Shown: positions 46,018 through 56,679 of the stretch, in pieces
Numbering within the stretch: the stretch's first letter is position 1
How the letters are laid out: each line of letters opens with the position of its first letter
Source: Pontederia crassipes
Taxonomy: Eukaryota; Streptophyta; Magnoliopsida; Commelinales; Pontederiaceae
Direction of reading: 5' to 3'
DNA: 64,000 bases
Assembly (NCBI GenBank): GCA_030549335.1
Contig: CM060188.1
Span: forward strand, 9,796,001 to 9,860,000
Notes under the pieces: model-generated
What the model saw: the letters and a program-made list of their open reading frames with translations, nothing else
What the model was told of the DNA's origin: nothing
The model's database searches: none
Translations under genes and position numbers: made by a program

Positions 46018-46932
46018 GATAACAATTTTAAATAAGAGGCCACGATCCCCAAAAAAGCTATTGTCTCTCGCTCACAATTGAATTAATTTTAATTATTTAT
46101 TGTTTATTGAATATTACTATTTTATTTTTATTTATTTTAAAATTATTATTGTGATTAAAATTTTTAAAATTTGAATGATCATGTCTGCAAAATTTGAAAA
46201 TTGATTGGCTTACAAAATTAAGCCTGAGCCGATGAGAAAGAAAAATATTGTTCAACATCATATTTTAAATTTTTTTAAATCTAATGTGGAGGAGAAAGAA
46301 AATAATTACGTAATTATTATTTTAAATTTGAATGATCATTGTAACTGAGATCAAAATCTTTTCTAAAGTTCAATGACTACAAATTGAAGTTAGATGATGA
46401 TAGTGAGAATTTATTTTAACTTGGATGATTGTTGTTGAAATTTACTTTCAATTTAATTCAATCTGTTTTGTTATATCGAATTGGATCTTTTTTTTTAAAG
46501 TAGATTGGTATTCTTTTCTAGTTCAATGTGAATAGTTCAAAATAGATTAGTTTGATATGCATTTTAATGGAGTAGAACGTAATGAAAAGAAATTTAAAAA
46601 ATTGATGTGATAAACATATGTATTGTAAATATAAAATATAATTTTATTAATTAATATTAAATCATAAAAAATTATTAAAAGTTGTTAAAAATATAAACTT
46701 TTATTTGTAATAAATTATATGTAAAAATATTAATTTTTAATGAAATGGCAAGTAATAAATAATATTAATAAAATTATTTTATAATAACTATTATATATAA
46801 TATATAAAATATTTTAGGTGAGGTATGTAAGAGAGAGAGAACTTTTTTAAAAAAATTAGATTTACAAAAAGGTGAAAAGGTCACATAAAAAAGAAGTTTA
46901 AAAAAATGGCCTAATGCAATCAGGCGGGAATT
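44563..46932. other. 3' region of the DOG1-like gene and AT-rich spacer
   Basis: The first 100 bp carry an inverted repeat (ACACTTGTC 44591, GACAAGTGTTC 44618) and CATGGATTGCA (44646). All three strings also occur 3' of the pseudogene paralog. The rest is AT-rich without genes. About 46560-46870 resembles the repeat at 2500-2900. Confidence 0.6.
45939..46012. repeat. (TTA)n microsatellite
   Basis: About 25 perfect TTA units are seen directly, in the 3' spacer of the DOG1-like gene. A likely length-polymorphic marker. Confidence 0.97.
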
Positions 46933-47848
46933 CACTACAACAAAAAATCAAATTACAAACGGTCCGTAATTTGACAAAAATTGTCAAAAAATACGGTTTT
47001 CGACGAAACTGATTCGTAAAAAAAATGATTGTCGCAAATCGATTTTCGATGGTTGAAAAAACTTCATCGAAAGTTCCGACGGTTGTAATCATCCCAAAAG
47101 TCCGACGGCCGCAACCGTCAAAACTTTCGGCGATTGCAACCGTCAAAACTTTCGGCGGTCGTCGCGACTGTCAAAACTTTCAACTATTGAGATCGTCGAA
47201 ACTTTCGACGGTCGTCCCAACGAAACTTTCGACTGTCGTCCCAACGAAACTTTCGACTGTCGTCCCAACCGTCGAAACTTTCGACGATTGTCGCGACCAT
47301 CGAAACTTTCGACGGTCGCAATCATTGCAAAGAATTTTTATAATATAAAAAAATAGCCCGCCACCAGCGGCTAGATCCGATAGCCAGCGACACAATCCGG
47401 CCAACCGCGGTCAGATCCGATCGCCCGCGGCCAGATCCGACCATCATGCGGCCAGATCCGACGGTCAAGCGGCCGATTTGACCGCCCGCGGCCAGATCGG
47501 ACCACGAGGCGGCCGATCCGACAGCCCGCGATCAGATCCGACCGCTAGGAGACTGATTTGGCCGCCCGTGGTCAGATCAAATAGTGAGACGACTGATTCG
47601 ATTTCTCGTGGCCAGATCGAACTGCGAGACGCCCGATCCGATCGTCCGCGGCCAGATCCGACCACCAAGCGGCCGATCCGACTGCCTAACGCCCGAACGA
47701 AGAGGGAGCCGGAGACCGAGAGAGAGATGGGGGAGGGAGGGGGTCGCCGGCGGAGAGATCCATCCGGAAGGTCGTGTCACCGACAAAATAGGAGAGGGAG
47801 AGAGAGAGGAGAGAGCGAAAGAAGTAGAGATATGAGAGAGGGATAAGG

Positions 47849-47883
<35 letters not shown>

Positions 47884-48110
47884 TTGTTGGTAATTATATT
47901 AATAAAAGACTCGTTATAATATTATTATTTTTAACTTACTGACGGTTTGGACTATCAAAAATATCGACAGTCTGGACTGTCGGTAATGATATTAATAAAT
48001 GACTTGTTATAATATTATTATTTTCACTTACTGACAGTTTGGACCGTCGAAAATATCGACGGTTTTTGTCGCTAATTATATTAATAAAATATTTCTTATA
48101 TTATATTATT
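46933..48110 (+). mobile_element. CACTA-type transposon terminal fragment
   Basis: It starts with CACTACAACAAAAAATC, the characteristic terminus of plant CACTA (En/Spm) elements. Subterminal repeats follow, with many copies of TCGAAACTTTCGACGGTCG-like units, including a 24-bp tandem (GTCGTCCCAACGAAACTTTC, 47215-47270). A GC-rich array of GGCCAGATCCGACC-like units covers about 47380-47700. On the far side, ~93-bp units carrying GACGGTTTGGACTATC and GACTGTCGGTAAT begin at 47889 and 47982, with a partial one at 48071. No opposite CACTA end and no transposase was found, so it is truncated and non-autonomous. Confidence 0.65.
47851..47880. repeat. (AT)n microsatellite
   Basis: 15 AT units are seen directly, separating the GC-rich array from the 93-bp tandem units of the CACTA-type fragment. 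Confidence 0.95.
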
Positions 48111-48624
48111 TTCCAATATTGAGGCACTTAAGTTTTAACATCGATTCTGTTAAATGACACGTTATTTGGCGAGGCTAAAATTAAACGTAATCAATCTTCT
48201 TGGCAACCTTTTGAAATTTTGGGTCAACTCAAAATTTTCAATTACATTTTAAATATGTCATTTTGCTCTAATAATTTCAGAAAACATGCACTTAGGACTT
48301 TAGAGGCTGTTTGATACAAGATAATTTAGATAAATTATCTATTATTTTATTTAAAATTCTTAGGATCCATCGCATTACATGTTTTACTGATAATGTTAAT
48401 TATCACCGGTAATGCAAATAGTCGGGAGGTGAGTTTTCAAATTATTAGATGTTTCACATGCATTTTGACAAAGATATTAATTCAATAAAAAATTTTAGGC
48501 ATGATTTATACAATTTTAAAATTTATTTAAATATTTTAGGCATGATTTATATTTAAATATTTTAGGCATGATTTACACAATTTTAAAATTTATTTTATTT
48601 AGGAAGTTAATTAATCTTGCCGGT
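48111..48624. other. AT-rich spacer with short tandem repeats
   Basis: No gene is seen. Between about 48497 and 48600 the unit TTTAGGCATGATTTA with following AT-rich sequence occurs three times. At 48307, AGAGGCTGTTTGATACAAG resembles the end of hAT-type MITEs, but no partner end was found. Confidence 0.5.
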
Positions 48625-48847
48625 CCTTTTAAAGAAAGAAATTTGTGCATAATAGACCTTTTTCCATCATTTACTGAGAAAAAAATATTATTGAGGTCGT
48701 CTACACACGTGGCAACATCCTATAATTCTGCACGATTCCTTTTAAAGTAATAAATTTGTGCATGATAGTCCTTTTCCCATCGTTTAGAAAAATATTATTG
48801 TGATCATCGACACACGTGGCAGCATCCTACGATTCTGCACGACTCTT
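48625..48847 (+). promoter_or_regulatory. Tandemly duplicated promoter module with G-boxes
   Basis: A ~110-bp unit (CCTTTTAAAGAAAGAAATTT to TTCTGCACGATT) is repeated head to tail (48625-48737 and 48738-48847). Each copy carries CACGTGGC (48706-48713 and 48813-48820), a G-box/ABRE-type core followed by A(A/G)CATCCTA. The duplication lies 190-410 bp upstream of the ATG of the Zn-ribbon gene, so it doubles the site in its promoter. Confidence 0.7.
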
Positions 48848-49034
48848 AAAGTTCACCACCTCCGCATAATTTGCATCCCGTCATCTACGACCGACTTTAA
48901 CGCGATGTACGCCACCTCCGCCGCGCGCCTCACGCGTTCGTCTATTTGCGTCACTCGACTTCACCCATAAAATCTCGCAATCACTACGGCGACAACCCCC
49001 GGCCTCTTCGCCACTGTGTTCACATCTTTCTGCG

Positions 49035-49619
49035 ATGTCCTCCCACGACGACATCTCGCCGCCCTCGGCATTGGCGGCGTCTCCCCGGAGCCTTCGCGAC
49101 TCCCTCCACGGCGGCGCGGTCACCTACTGGTCAGCGATCTTTCTTAGCAGCCCATAAACTTTGTCTAAATAATTCGATGCTGAATCTTTTGTGGCCTAAT
49201 TTCGCGCGGTTCCATGCAGCTGCGGCTCCTGCGGTTACGCGCTGAACCTACGGTCTTCCGACCGTGACACCGCCGGCATCGGGCCCAAGTACGACAAAGC
49301 CATCAAGAAGGGGTTCGTCCCCTTCAACTTCGTCGACGACAGCCGGTTTGCGCACGTCGACGAGCTCCGCTGGTGCCCCCACTACGACTCCAAGCGGTCT
49401 TGGGGCCTGTTCAGGACGCGGACCAGGTTGTTCTGCAGGAAGTGCAGAAACTTTATTGGATTTGGCTACGATGACGTACCTTCATCCCCGTCGAGGACCT
49501 TTGACGGATCGGGCTCCGGCGACTCTGGCTCTGCCGATGGCCCGGCGTGCAGGAGGTTTCGTATAAGGATTGGTGCGCTGCATCCCGTGGCTGTCGATGG
49601 GTCAGGTATCGATATCTGA
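49035..49619 (+). CDS. At4g08330-like small Zn-ribbon protein (2 exons)
   Basis: Exons 49035-49129 and 49220-49619 are joined by a 90-bp GT-AG intron that splits a TGC codon, giving 164 residues. The start MSSHDDISPPSALAASP is the first ATG in frame. The core has two Cys pairs, CGSCGYALNLRSS and CRKCRNFIGFGY, separated by IGPKYDKAIKKGFVPFNFVD and a helix, as in the plant family annotated as uncharacterised protein At4g08330, chloroplastic. The four Cys probably hold one zinc. The tail is Ser/Gly-rich and ends in FRIRIGALHPVAVDGS. The molecular function of this family is not known to me. Its N-terminus does not look like an obvious long transit peptide. A duplicated G-box module lies upstream. 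Confidence 0.85.
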
Positions 49620-49835
49620 CGACGCTGATAGCTGATCTGGTTAATGTTGCCCTGATAAAGTGTTTGTTATGTGAATTGCATTTGGTCTGTTTGTACAATT
49701 GCCTTTCATCAATCTCAGTTGTGTAGCTGTAAGTTACATACATCATGTACATCTTCTACATGTATAATTTGAAATCTGTAAATATGTTGGTCTGAATGAA
49801 ACTTCTTGGTGTATATTGCTAGTACTAGTAACAGA

Positions 49836-50028
49836 CGACGACAACAACAAAGCCTTATCCCACTAGGTGGGGTCGGCTACATGGACGACGCCCTTCCGTT
49901 CTATTAGTAATATATTCGTTGATCCATGTTCATAAGATTCGACAGGATTTTATGCTGGCTGTCGGGGGCTAACACAACCCTCCTCCTTTATCCGGGCTTG
50001 GGACCGGCTATAAAATATAGGCGGAGTT
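49836..50028 (-). mobile_element. Short RTE-derived element, copy with longer 3' part
   Basis: A 193-bp element on the minus strand made of the RTE 5' end and about 90 bp of its 3' end. The 3' part includes CTATTAGTAAT sequence that the other two short copies lack. It is flanked by a 16-bp duplication with one mismatch (TAGTACTAGTAACAGA 49820-49835, TAGTACCAGTAACAGA 50029-50044). It lies ~200 bp beyond the Zn-ribbon gene stop, possibly within its 3' UTR or terminator region. Confidence 0.9.
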
Positions 50029-50044
50029 TAGTACCAGTAACAGA

Positions 50045-50960
50045 ACGAGGAGAAAATTTATTATAAATTTAATATACATGGATACAAGGTGCATTTGTAG
50101 ATCGTTGTTGATTGAAGAAGTTATATGATAACCAAGTGCAGCCAGTAGAATCACATTTCCAATTTTGATTAAGTTGTCCGTACGAAACTGCACTCATAGT
50201 TATCTATAATTTATGTAGGTATCTCAACTTTTTTTATGTTGGTTCATGTTATCTTAAATTTCCCTATTGCTGAATTGTCAGTAGGGCTGATAGATTGTTA
50301 AGTCCAAGGGTGAATGAAGGGCTGATTTGGTCCATGAATAAATTTGAGAAGTGTTGCTTCAGAATTGATGCAACAGTCTGTAGGCTCATATTTTAAGAGA
50401 AAGAAACTTCTTGGCATCTGACATAGTTTTGGCTACAGATTGGATGTTGTCAGCCCCCATGATTCTTACAATTGATGGTTCTTTGGTCAATTTGTTGCAA
50501 AATCTAATTTAGAAGAGTAAAAAAGCATAGACATATGGGGCTGATCCGCTGATAATTCAAGCAATGTATTGTCCTTTAACAACTAGTGATGTAGAATAAG
50601 AATAGAATTTAGTCTGGCCCATTGGTTACAATTTTTTTTGTATTAAATTTCCTTTTAATTAAATTTCATTTTATTTTCTAGTTATTTTGGCATAAGGTGT
50701 GTTGAACCCTTATAAATATTCGAATAAATTTCACGTATCGTCCAACTTTAATTTGTAACTGCAAAATCTGACTTTTGATTGAAAGTTTACCCGTTAAAAC
50801 ACTGCTCCTGTGCGTCATATTTAAAATACTAAACAAAAAGAAGCCTCCAAGTCATTTTTTAAAAATATAAATATATATAAAGGATGCCCTCCACATCATA
50901 TTTAAAATTGAAAAAAAAAGGGGTGCAACCTTTGGAGAAGGGTTACAAAATTTGGATAAA
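50045..50960. other. Spacer, no gene seen
   Basis: AT-rich single-copy-looking sequence without a believable reading frame, RNA gene or repeat end. Confidence 0.5.
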
Positions 50961-50978
50961 TGTATAACCTTTCCCTTT

Positions 50979-51133
50979 AACTCCGCCTATGTTTTATAAC
51001 CGGTCCCAAGCCCGAGGAGGGTTGTGTTAGGCACCGACAGCCAGCGTAAAACCCTGTCGAATCTCATGAACATGGATCAACGAATTGACGTCGTAAGATC
51101 CATGTAGCCGACCCCACCTAATGGGATAAGGCT

Positions 51134-51161
<28 letters not shown>
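50979..51161 (+). mobile_element. Short RTE-derived element with long GTT tail
   Basis: A 183-bp element on the plus strand: ACTCCGCCTATGTTTTATAA at the start, the fused 5' and 3' RTE ends, and a tail of about nine GTT units. A perfect 18-bp duplication, TGTATAACCTTTCCCTTT, flanks it (50961-50978 and 51162-51179). The long pure GTT tail and perfect duplication suggest it is the youngest of the short copies here. Confidence 0.92.
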
Positions 51162-51164
<3 letters not shown>

Positions 51165-51179
51165 ATAACCTTTCCCTTT

Positions 51180-53147
51180 GAGACATGCAATTTATGAGTC
51201 ATTCGAGTATCATTCATTTTTAAGAAGGAAATGTTTTCCTATCTTGCTTTATTTTCTCTCTCTCAAGTTCTAAAGTCTTGATTTTCGGTGCGCAACAAGA
51301 ATCCGGGTATTTCGTCCTTATTGTCAAGTGGCCAATACTATGTAAAATAATCTAAATTTGTTGATTCTTTTTTCCATAAGAATTTCATTTATATTGATGC
51401 TTTCTCCATGTCGTTGGAAGTTGATGTTAATAAAACTAATTCTCGATCATGATCAGTGACCCACTGACAGAGTTACTAGCACCTAATTAATTCAATACTT
51501 GAATTGGTGACTCCATGTCTTTATAAATAGTGATCAATATATTTCTAATGTTAAGTTTCATATATTAATGGACAATTAACATTTTCTAATATCTAATGTT
51601 AAATCATATATTTATGGACAATTAACATTTTCAAATAAGAACCATAAGCATGTTGTGGATGAGCATAACATACATGTGAAGGCTTATGTGATGATTCCTA
51701 TGCACCAACTTTCATTCTAACATTATCTTTAATAAGTTGTATGAGCAAGATATTACTTTATTTCCTTTTCGTGGAAAATGACCCAATACTTATGTTACAA
51801 ATTCTGTTACGTGATTATAACATAAGGCTAGCATTCAATGTTGAAAATTTTTCCCCCGTCTATTCCCTTTGAGTTAACACCTATATCTATGGGTGCTTCT
51901 ACTAAAGGCAATTGTTCATGCAAGACCTGTCCGCGCCTTTGGCTTCGTGAGTCTGATCATCCACCTTCTGAAATTGCTTCAAAAACGATGATGATTTTCA
52001 TATCTTGATGTTTTTTTTTGTTGCATCTTTATCGTTTTGCAAATCATGGAAGTCGATTTTTTCTCGATCGAGAAGCATGTAGAATAACAATAGTTTTCCT
52101 TTTATTAGTTTTCTTTTATTTCATTCCTAACTATCTGACATAGGGTGTCTAGAACTCTCAAAATACTTTTGTATGGTTCATCTGGAACATAAGCTTTGAT
52201 GATGAAAATTTTGTTGCTTCCTCTGTGGATTAGTTAATTCTTGATTCAAGAGTAGATAAATTAGAGGGGTTTCTTATGTGGATTCCCATCAACTACTCAC
52301 GTATTTGCAGATTTATCGTTGGCAGGTGATTGTCAACCAGATTTTCCAGTGGCTATTCACAGCCTGAAATGAGTTAAGAAATTGTATGTAATGTGTTCTA
52401 GTTATTATGAGAAGTTTCTGATTCCAAGGTGTACTTTTCAGTTGGCTTGCTTTTTTCCTCAATCATTCCTTTCCTCTTAGCATCTATGATAAGAGAGCTA
52501 TCCAACATAAGAAAATCCTGAATGTTTACTGTTGAAGCATATTATAAAAATGTTATAAATTAATGAGTTCTGTCAAATCAAGGATAATAAACTCATAGAT
52601 CCTTGTTTGTAAATATTGAGAGTGATCATAGCAGTGCTTGTGTAGATCTATAAACCTTCGATTGAATTAGTGATCACTTGCTGAAGTATTGGATAGTTGA
52701 TAAGCAACGATGGTATTTGTAAGTTCCCTAACTCTACCTTGGAGTCTTATTTCTTGAAAGAGGTGACTTTTCACATCTAATTTAGGCATCAGATCGAGCT
52801 TTCATCTTTCCTGATTTAGGTTACTTTTCACATCTAATTTAAGCATCAGATCCAGCTTTCATCTTTTCCTGATTTTATATTTTTAGGCACAGTCGCATAT
52901 TTTTATTCATATGTTTGATTTTTCTGTCGCAGATAAAACAGCTTCCTGCTTGTAAGTTGTAACTTCTAACCCTTGTTTACAGTCTGAATGATTGAACATA
53001 GCAATACTCTTATTTGTATTATCATACATACTTTTCCGAATGATTGAATATGACAACAAACAAATAAATAAGAACCCAAAAATTGCTCTCTCAAAATGGC
53101 ACATCAACTCTGAGCATCTTAATTCATCAAAGAACTTGTGAAGTCAC
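51180..53147. other. AT-rich spacer with local tandem duplications
   Basis: No gene is seen. At about 51550-51630 a unit ending GGACAATTAACATTTTC is repeated. At about 52763-52880 a ~59-bp unit (GACTTTTCACATCTAATTTA, GCATCAGATC) is duplicated head to tail. The right edge may be the 3' UTR of the FLA gene. Confidence 0.55.
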
Positions 53148-53876
53148 TCAGAAGCTCCACAGCAGTAGAGTAGAAGCTGCAAACGCAATGCCACATCTGG
53201 ATGCCCTCAAATTCAATCTTGCGGCACCAGAATCGTCAGTGGAATCTGTCGAAGGTGAATCGCCAACAGGAGAGGTCTTTTTCTGAGGTGCATTTGATGG
53301 CGCTGACGCTGGGGCTGGAGGGCCAAAGATGCCCAAAGGAAGGAGAACCTGGTCGATTTGGTATATTGAGAGCTTGCTGTCTGAGTAGACAGTGTTGGAA
53401 ATGGTTGTGTTGACAACCCCTGTAGTTATGTTCACCTGGTTGCCCATGGCTGTCACGTTCAAGGAATACCTACCATTGTCGGAGCCACCTGCCTGTGTCC
53501 TCAAAGGGTTGCTCACCGTTTGGAACTGAGCCATGATGACGACAGAAGGAAGGACATGGAATTGGACCAACGCGTCTTTCTGCTGGTCGGTGAGCGAGTT
53601 GAGCGTACCAGGAGGAAGGCTGGAGAAAGCATTGTCGGTTGGTGCAAAAACGGTCATGCCGGCATTGGAGTTGTTCAGCTGGTTGTCGATTTGGTTGCTG
53701 ATCTGCGTGCTCCTAAGAAGCCGTATCATCATCCCAAATTGCCCGGCCTTCTCGAGTATGGCTGTGATGTTCATGGGCCCTGCAGGCGCCGGGGCAGCTG
53801 CCGACTGAGCCAAGGTCATGGCAGGAAGTTGGAGGACAAAAAATAAGGCAATGAAATGCATGGTAAGCTTCCACAT
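53148..53876 (-). CDS. FLA: Fasciclin-like arabinogalactan protein
   Basis: A single-exon gene of 242 residues, in the usual range for single-fasciclin FLAs. It has a signal peptide at about 1-23 (hydrophobic FIALFFVLQL, likely cut after LA-Q), then a short AGP glycomodule (AAAPAPAGP). One fasciclin domain (about 35-180) contains the H1 box MTVFAPTDNAFSSLPPG, the central FHVLPS and the H2 region SIYQIDQVLLP. Several Asn-glycosylation sequons (NIT, NVT, NTT) follow. A second Pro/Ala/Ser region (PPAPASAPSNAP) precedes a small-residue site (DDSGAA) and a hydrophobic tail typical of GPI anchoring. The layout resembles the FLA11/FLA12 group, which is linked to secondary cell walls. The orthology is an inference. 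The protein would sit outside the plasma membrane. Confidence 0.93.
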   Translation of the reverse strand: MWKLTMHFIALFFVLQLPAMTLAQSAAAPAPAGPMNITAILEKAGQFGMMIRLLRSTQISNQIDNQLNNSNAGMTVFAPTDNAFSSLPPGTLNSLTDQQKDALVQFHVLPSVVIMAQFQTVSNPLRTQAGGSDNGRYSLNVTAMGNQVNITTGVVNTTISNTVYSDSKLSIYQIDQVLLPLGIFGPPAPASAPSNAPQKKTSPVGDSPSTDSTDDSGAARLNLRASRCGIAFAASTLLLWSF

Positions 53877-55090
53877 TTCTTGGTTCCTTACGGACTACTA
53901 CACTCTTTCTCAGGCTTTCTGAATGCTGTGGGTGGTGGACCTACGTTTTCATTTGTGCAGGAAGCTCTGAAGGGGGTTTTAACGGTGGTGGCTGGTGGGA
54001 GGTGGAGAAGGTAGTAGGTCGATGAGTGCTGTCAACCCCACCAGACTGAACCACCAGCTAGTTTGCGTAGTATGTTAGCAAAATAGAAGGAGATGCATGA
54101 GACCTTAAACAGCAATGCAACAAGCCATTGTGAAAAGCGCATTGCCGTAATGATGGCTCCTCTTGGCAGGCTCTTTGTGCTGCAGCTATGAAGTATTGTG
54201 TCCTACTCTTCTAACTCTTTAATTATTATCTCTTTTTTTTAGATTTCTTTAAATATTTTCTCTTGCTGTTGCATTACCATTTTATTACGTAGTGCTGGGT
54301 GGCTTATTTTCGAAGCAGATTGGTTGGGTGAAACTGACAGGAGCTTTGTAGTTACTTCGCCGGGTAATTGATCACTTTAACGATTTTTTTTCACAAGAAA
54401 AGAAGGAAAAAGAATGATGCTGCATGAATCACAACTTTTTTCTGTTTAACACAGAAATTATGCGTTATTGGCTGTCCTGTCCCGACGTATTGTTTATATG
54501 GTAGTGTTTTGAGTAAAATATATGAAAACAATGGCAAGAAGCCATTGGTCCAAAGTATTTTCACAAGGAGGTATAATATTTCAGTTGTACTATGAAACGC
54601 TTTGGGGGAGGATGGTTAATATGTATTGTTCTCTTGAATAGTCAATTGCATCAAAGTTGATTTTCGTTTCTTTTCCTTTTTGCCTTGTCAGGTTCTTCAT
54701 TATATGTTAGGATTTTGCTTTCTTTTACTTGTCTTTTTGCTATCTTATTTTAGGATTTTGGTTTCTCTTGTGTTATTAAATTGATTAGTCGAATCAGGTA
54801 TTATCCTCTTTTTAGAACACTGACAAGTGGGCATGCTTAGATCATACTTGGACGACTTTAATTACGAATTCGATCAAGTGTAATTCACCAACAAAATAGG
54901 ATTGTCATTGGTGGGCAATTGAAATACAAGTCTGGTCCTTGTCGACAAGTTATGGATCACTCAAAACTCACGTTTTTTGGGTCACTCAAAATTCAGACGA
55001 TGTCTGGAGTCAAACATTTATGGGTCAATCAAAATTTGAATGACCAAACATTTATGGGTCAATCAAAATTTGAATGACCAATTGATCCGA
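53877..55090. other. FLA upstream region and spacer
   Basis: Upstream sequence of the FLA gene without a certain TATA box. Farther out, at about 55015-55085, a 36-bp unit (AAACATTTATGGGTCAATCA plus AAATTTGAATGACC) is tandemly duplicated. No genes were found. Confidence 0.5.
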
Positions 55091-55710
55091 TTTAGGCTAT
55101 GTTTGGCAACACAAAAAATAGTATGATAAAAATAAGTAGCGTGTAACGTTTTTCTACTAACGTTTAGCGATTAGATATTAGCGTTTTATAATTTTTTCCA
55201 ATTTTATTCTTATTTAAATATATATTTCTTTCCAACTTATCTTATTATTTTCTCATTTTTATTTTATATTCATTTAATTATATTTTTTTCATATTCATGT
55301 TTAATTAATTATAAATTACTTATATGTTAACAAAGAATAAAAACTAATTTTGCAATTAATATTTTCATATCATCGGTGCATTATATAAAATTTATTACCA
55401 ATATAAATTTCTATATATTTTAATAAAAAAATAGTTGTGAAATTTTATTTTATTTAATTAAGTATAATTATTTAATTTATTGTATTATAATATAATTTAT
55501 ATAGTGTTTAAATTAAATAATTTGTCATATGTCTAATTATGTTATTTTATATTCATAAGCAAATCTTACCGCTAAATTTATTAAATAATTATTTGTTACA
55601 ACCTCTAACAGCTAATTATCATTCACTACTTGTTAGTTAATTCGTTATCCGTTAGTTGAACCGTTATCCGCTTATCAAACCGTCAGTAATGCCAAATAGA
55701 GCATCAAAAT
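55091..55710. mobile_element. Possible AT-rich MITE
   Basis: The left end GGCTATGTTTGGCAACAC and the right end GTAATGCCAAATAGAGC are imperfect inverted repeats. The inside is AT-rich and non-coding. The GTTTGG-type terminus is common in plant hAT MITEs. I found no convincing target duplication. Confidence 0.4.
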
Positions 55711-56528
55711 CTAGGTTGGATTGGTTTTTTTATTTTTTTTCTTTCCAATTATCACCAACATTTTTCAAATGATTAAGATATTATATTTATATACTCAATT
55801 AAAATAAATTATAATAAATGATTGATAGTGAAATAAAATGTGATGTATTTGTAAATTCAAATACCAACATGAATTATTATACTATTAAACTAATAAATTT
55901 AGTAAAATATTAAATCTTGTGTTGTATTTCTTAGGAAATTACACTTGATTTGATTCGTTGTTCATTTGAATAAATCTTGTCTTATGATAAAAAAATTGTT
56001 ATGCATTGATTCCTAATTATTATTTATGCTAATTTTATACTTATGTTATTAATTTTATTAATTTAAAATTAGTTGGTCCGACCATTTGGATCTAATCGTT
56101 CGATCAATTCGACCTGACCAAGGCCAATCGGATCGATAGTCGGGTTGGGTTTAAAACATTGGTTTGAAGGTCAATTTCTCTAAAAAAAAAAAGCTTTTTG
56201 CAACAACCCAAGAGGAGGAAAGATATGCCAGCAGAAAATGAGCAAGATCAGAAGTGGAACTCAAATCCTGCAGGAACGAAAATTGAATGGTTGGCTGCCA
56301 CCAGCAAAGGGATGCTCAAACCTGTCGTATCTCTTATGATCCACAGATATCCGTTTAATCATAGTGTTATCAAAATTAAAATTAGCCTAGGTGATCTTTT
56401 AATCAATGATGCGATCATTACAATGGAGAAAAGAAAATCAACCATATGCCTTCAAAGTACAATCGATAAGTATTTGTAGCTGAAACTACGAACCGATAAG
56501 ACAGTAACATAAAGCTAATCTACGATAC
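55711..56528. other. AT-rich spacer, no gene seen
   Basis: At about 56070-56160 there is a CCGACC-, CGGATCG-rich block ending GGGTTTAAAACATTGG. It resembles the right end of the TIR element at 33151-34085, but no left partner was identified. The 93-codon frame at 56198-56479 has no recognisable domain. Confidence 0.45.
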
Positions 56529-56679
56529 CTCATTAACAGCTGCAATTTCTCGAAACTTGCCCTCTGCTTCCTCTCTGTTATCAACATTTTTATCTGGATG
56601 CCATTGCAAAGCAAGTTTCTCGTATTCACGCTTTATCTCTGCGATAGAAGCAGTTTTTGAGATCCCTAGAACTCTGCAC
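56529..56679 (-). pseudogene. J-domain exon fragment, P58IPK-like
   Basis: On the minus strand RVLGISKTASIAEIKREYEK is followed by LALQWHPDKNVDNREEAEGK and FREIAAVNE, then a GT donor at 56528. The HPD motif that activates Hsp70 is intact. The sequence follows the J domain of plant P58IPK (DnaJ C3-type, ER co-chaperone), whose usual AAAYE at this point is AAVNE here. The upstream end is cut by an L1 element. The other half of the same exon lies 6 kb away at 62639-62727, where it has a stop and shifts. No TPR exons or Gly/Phe tail are visible in the window, so it is a gene fragment rather than a working gene. Confidence 0.7.

Noticed and set aside
47143..47846. Several frames across the CACTA subterminal repeats
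   Set aside because: Their translations are plain repeats of VESFD or RSDR type produced by the DNA repeats.
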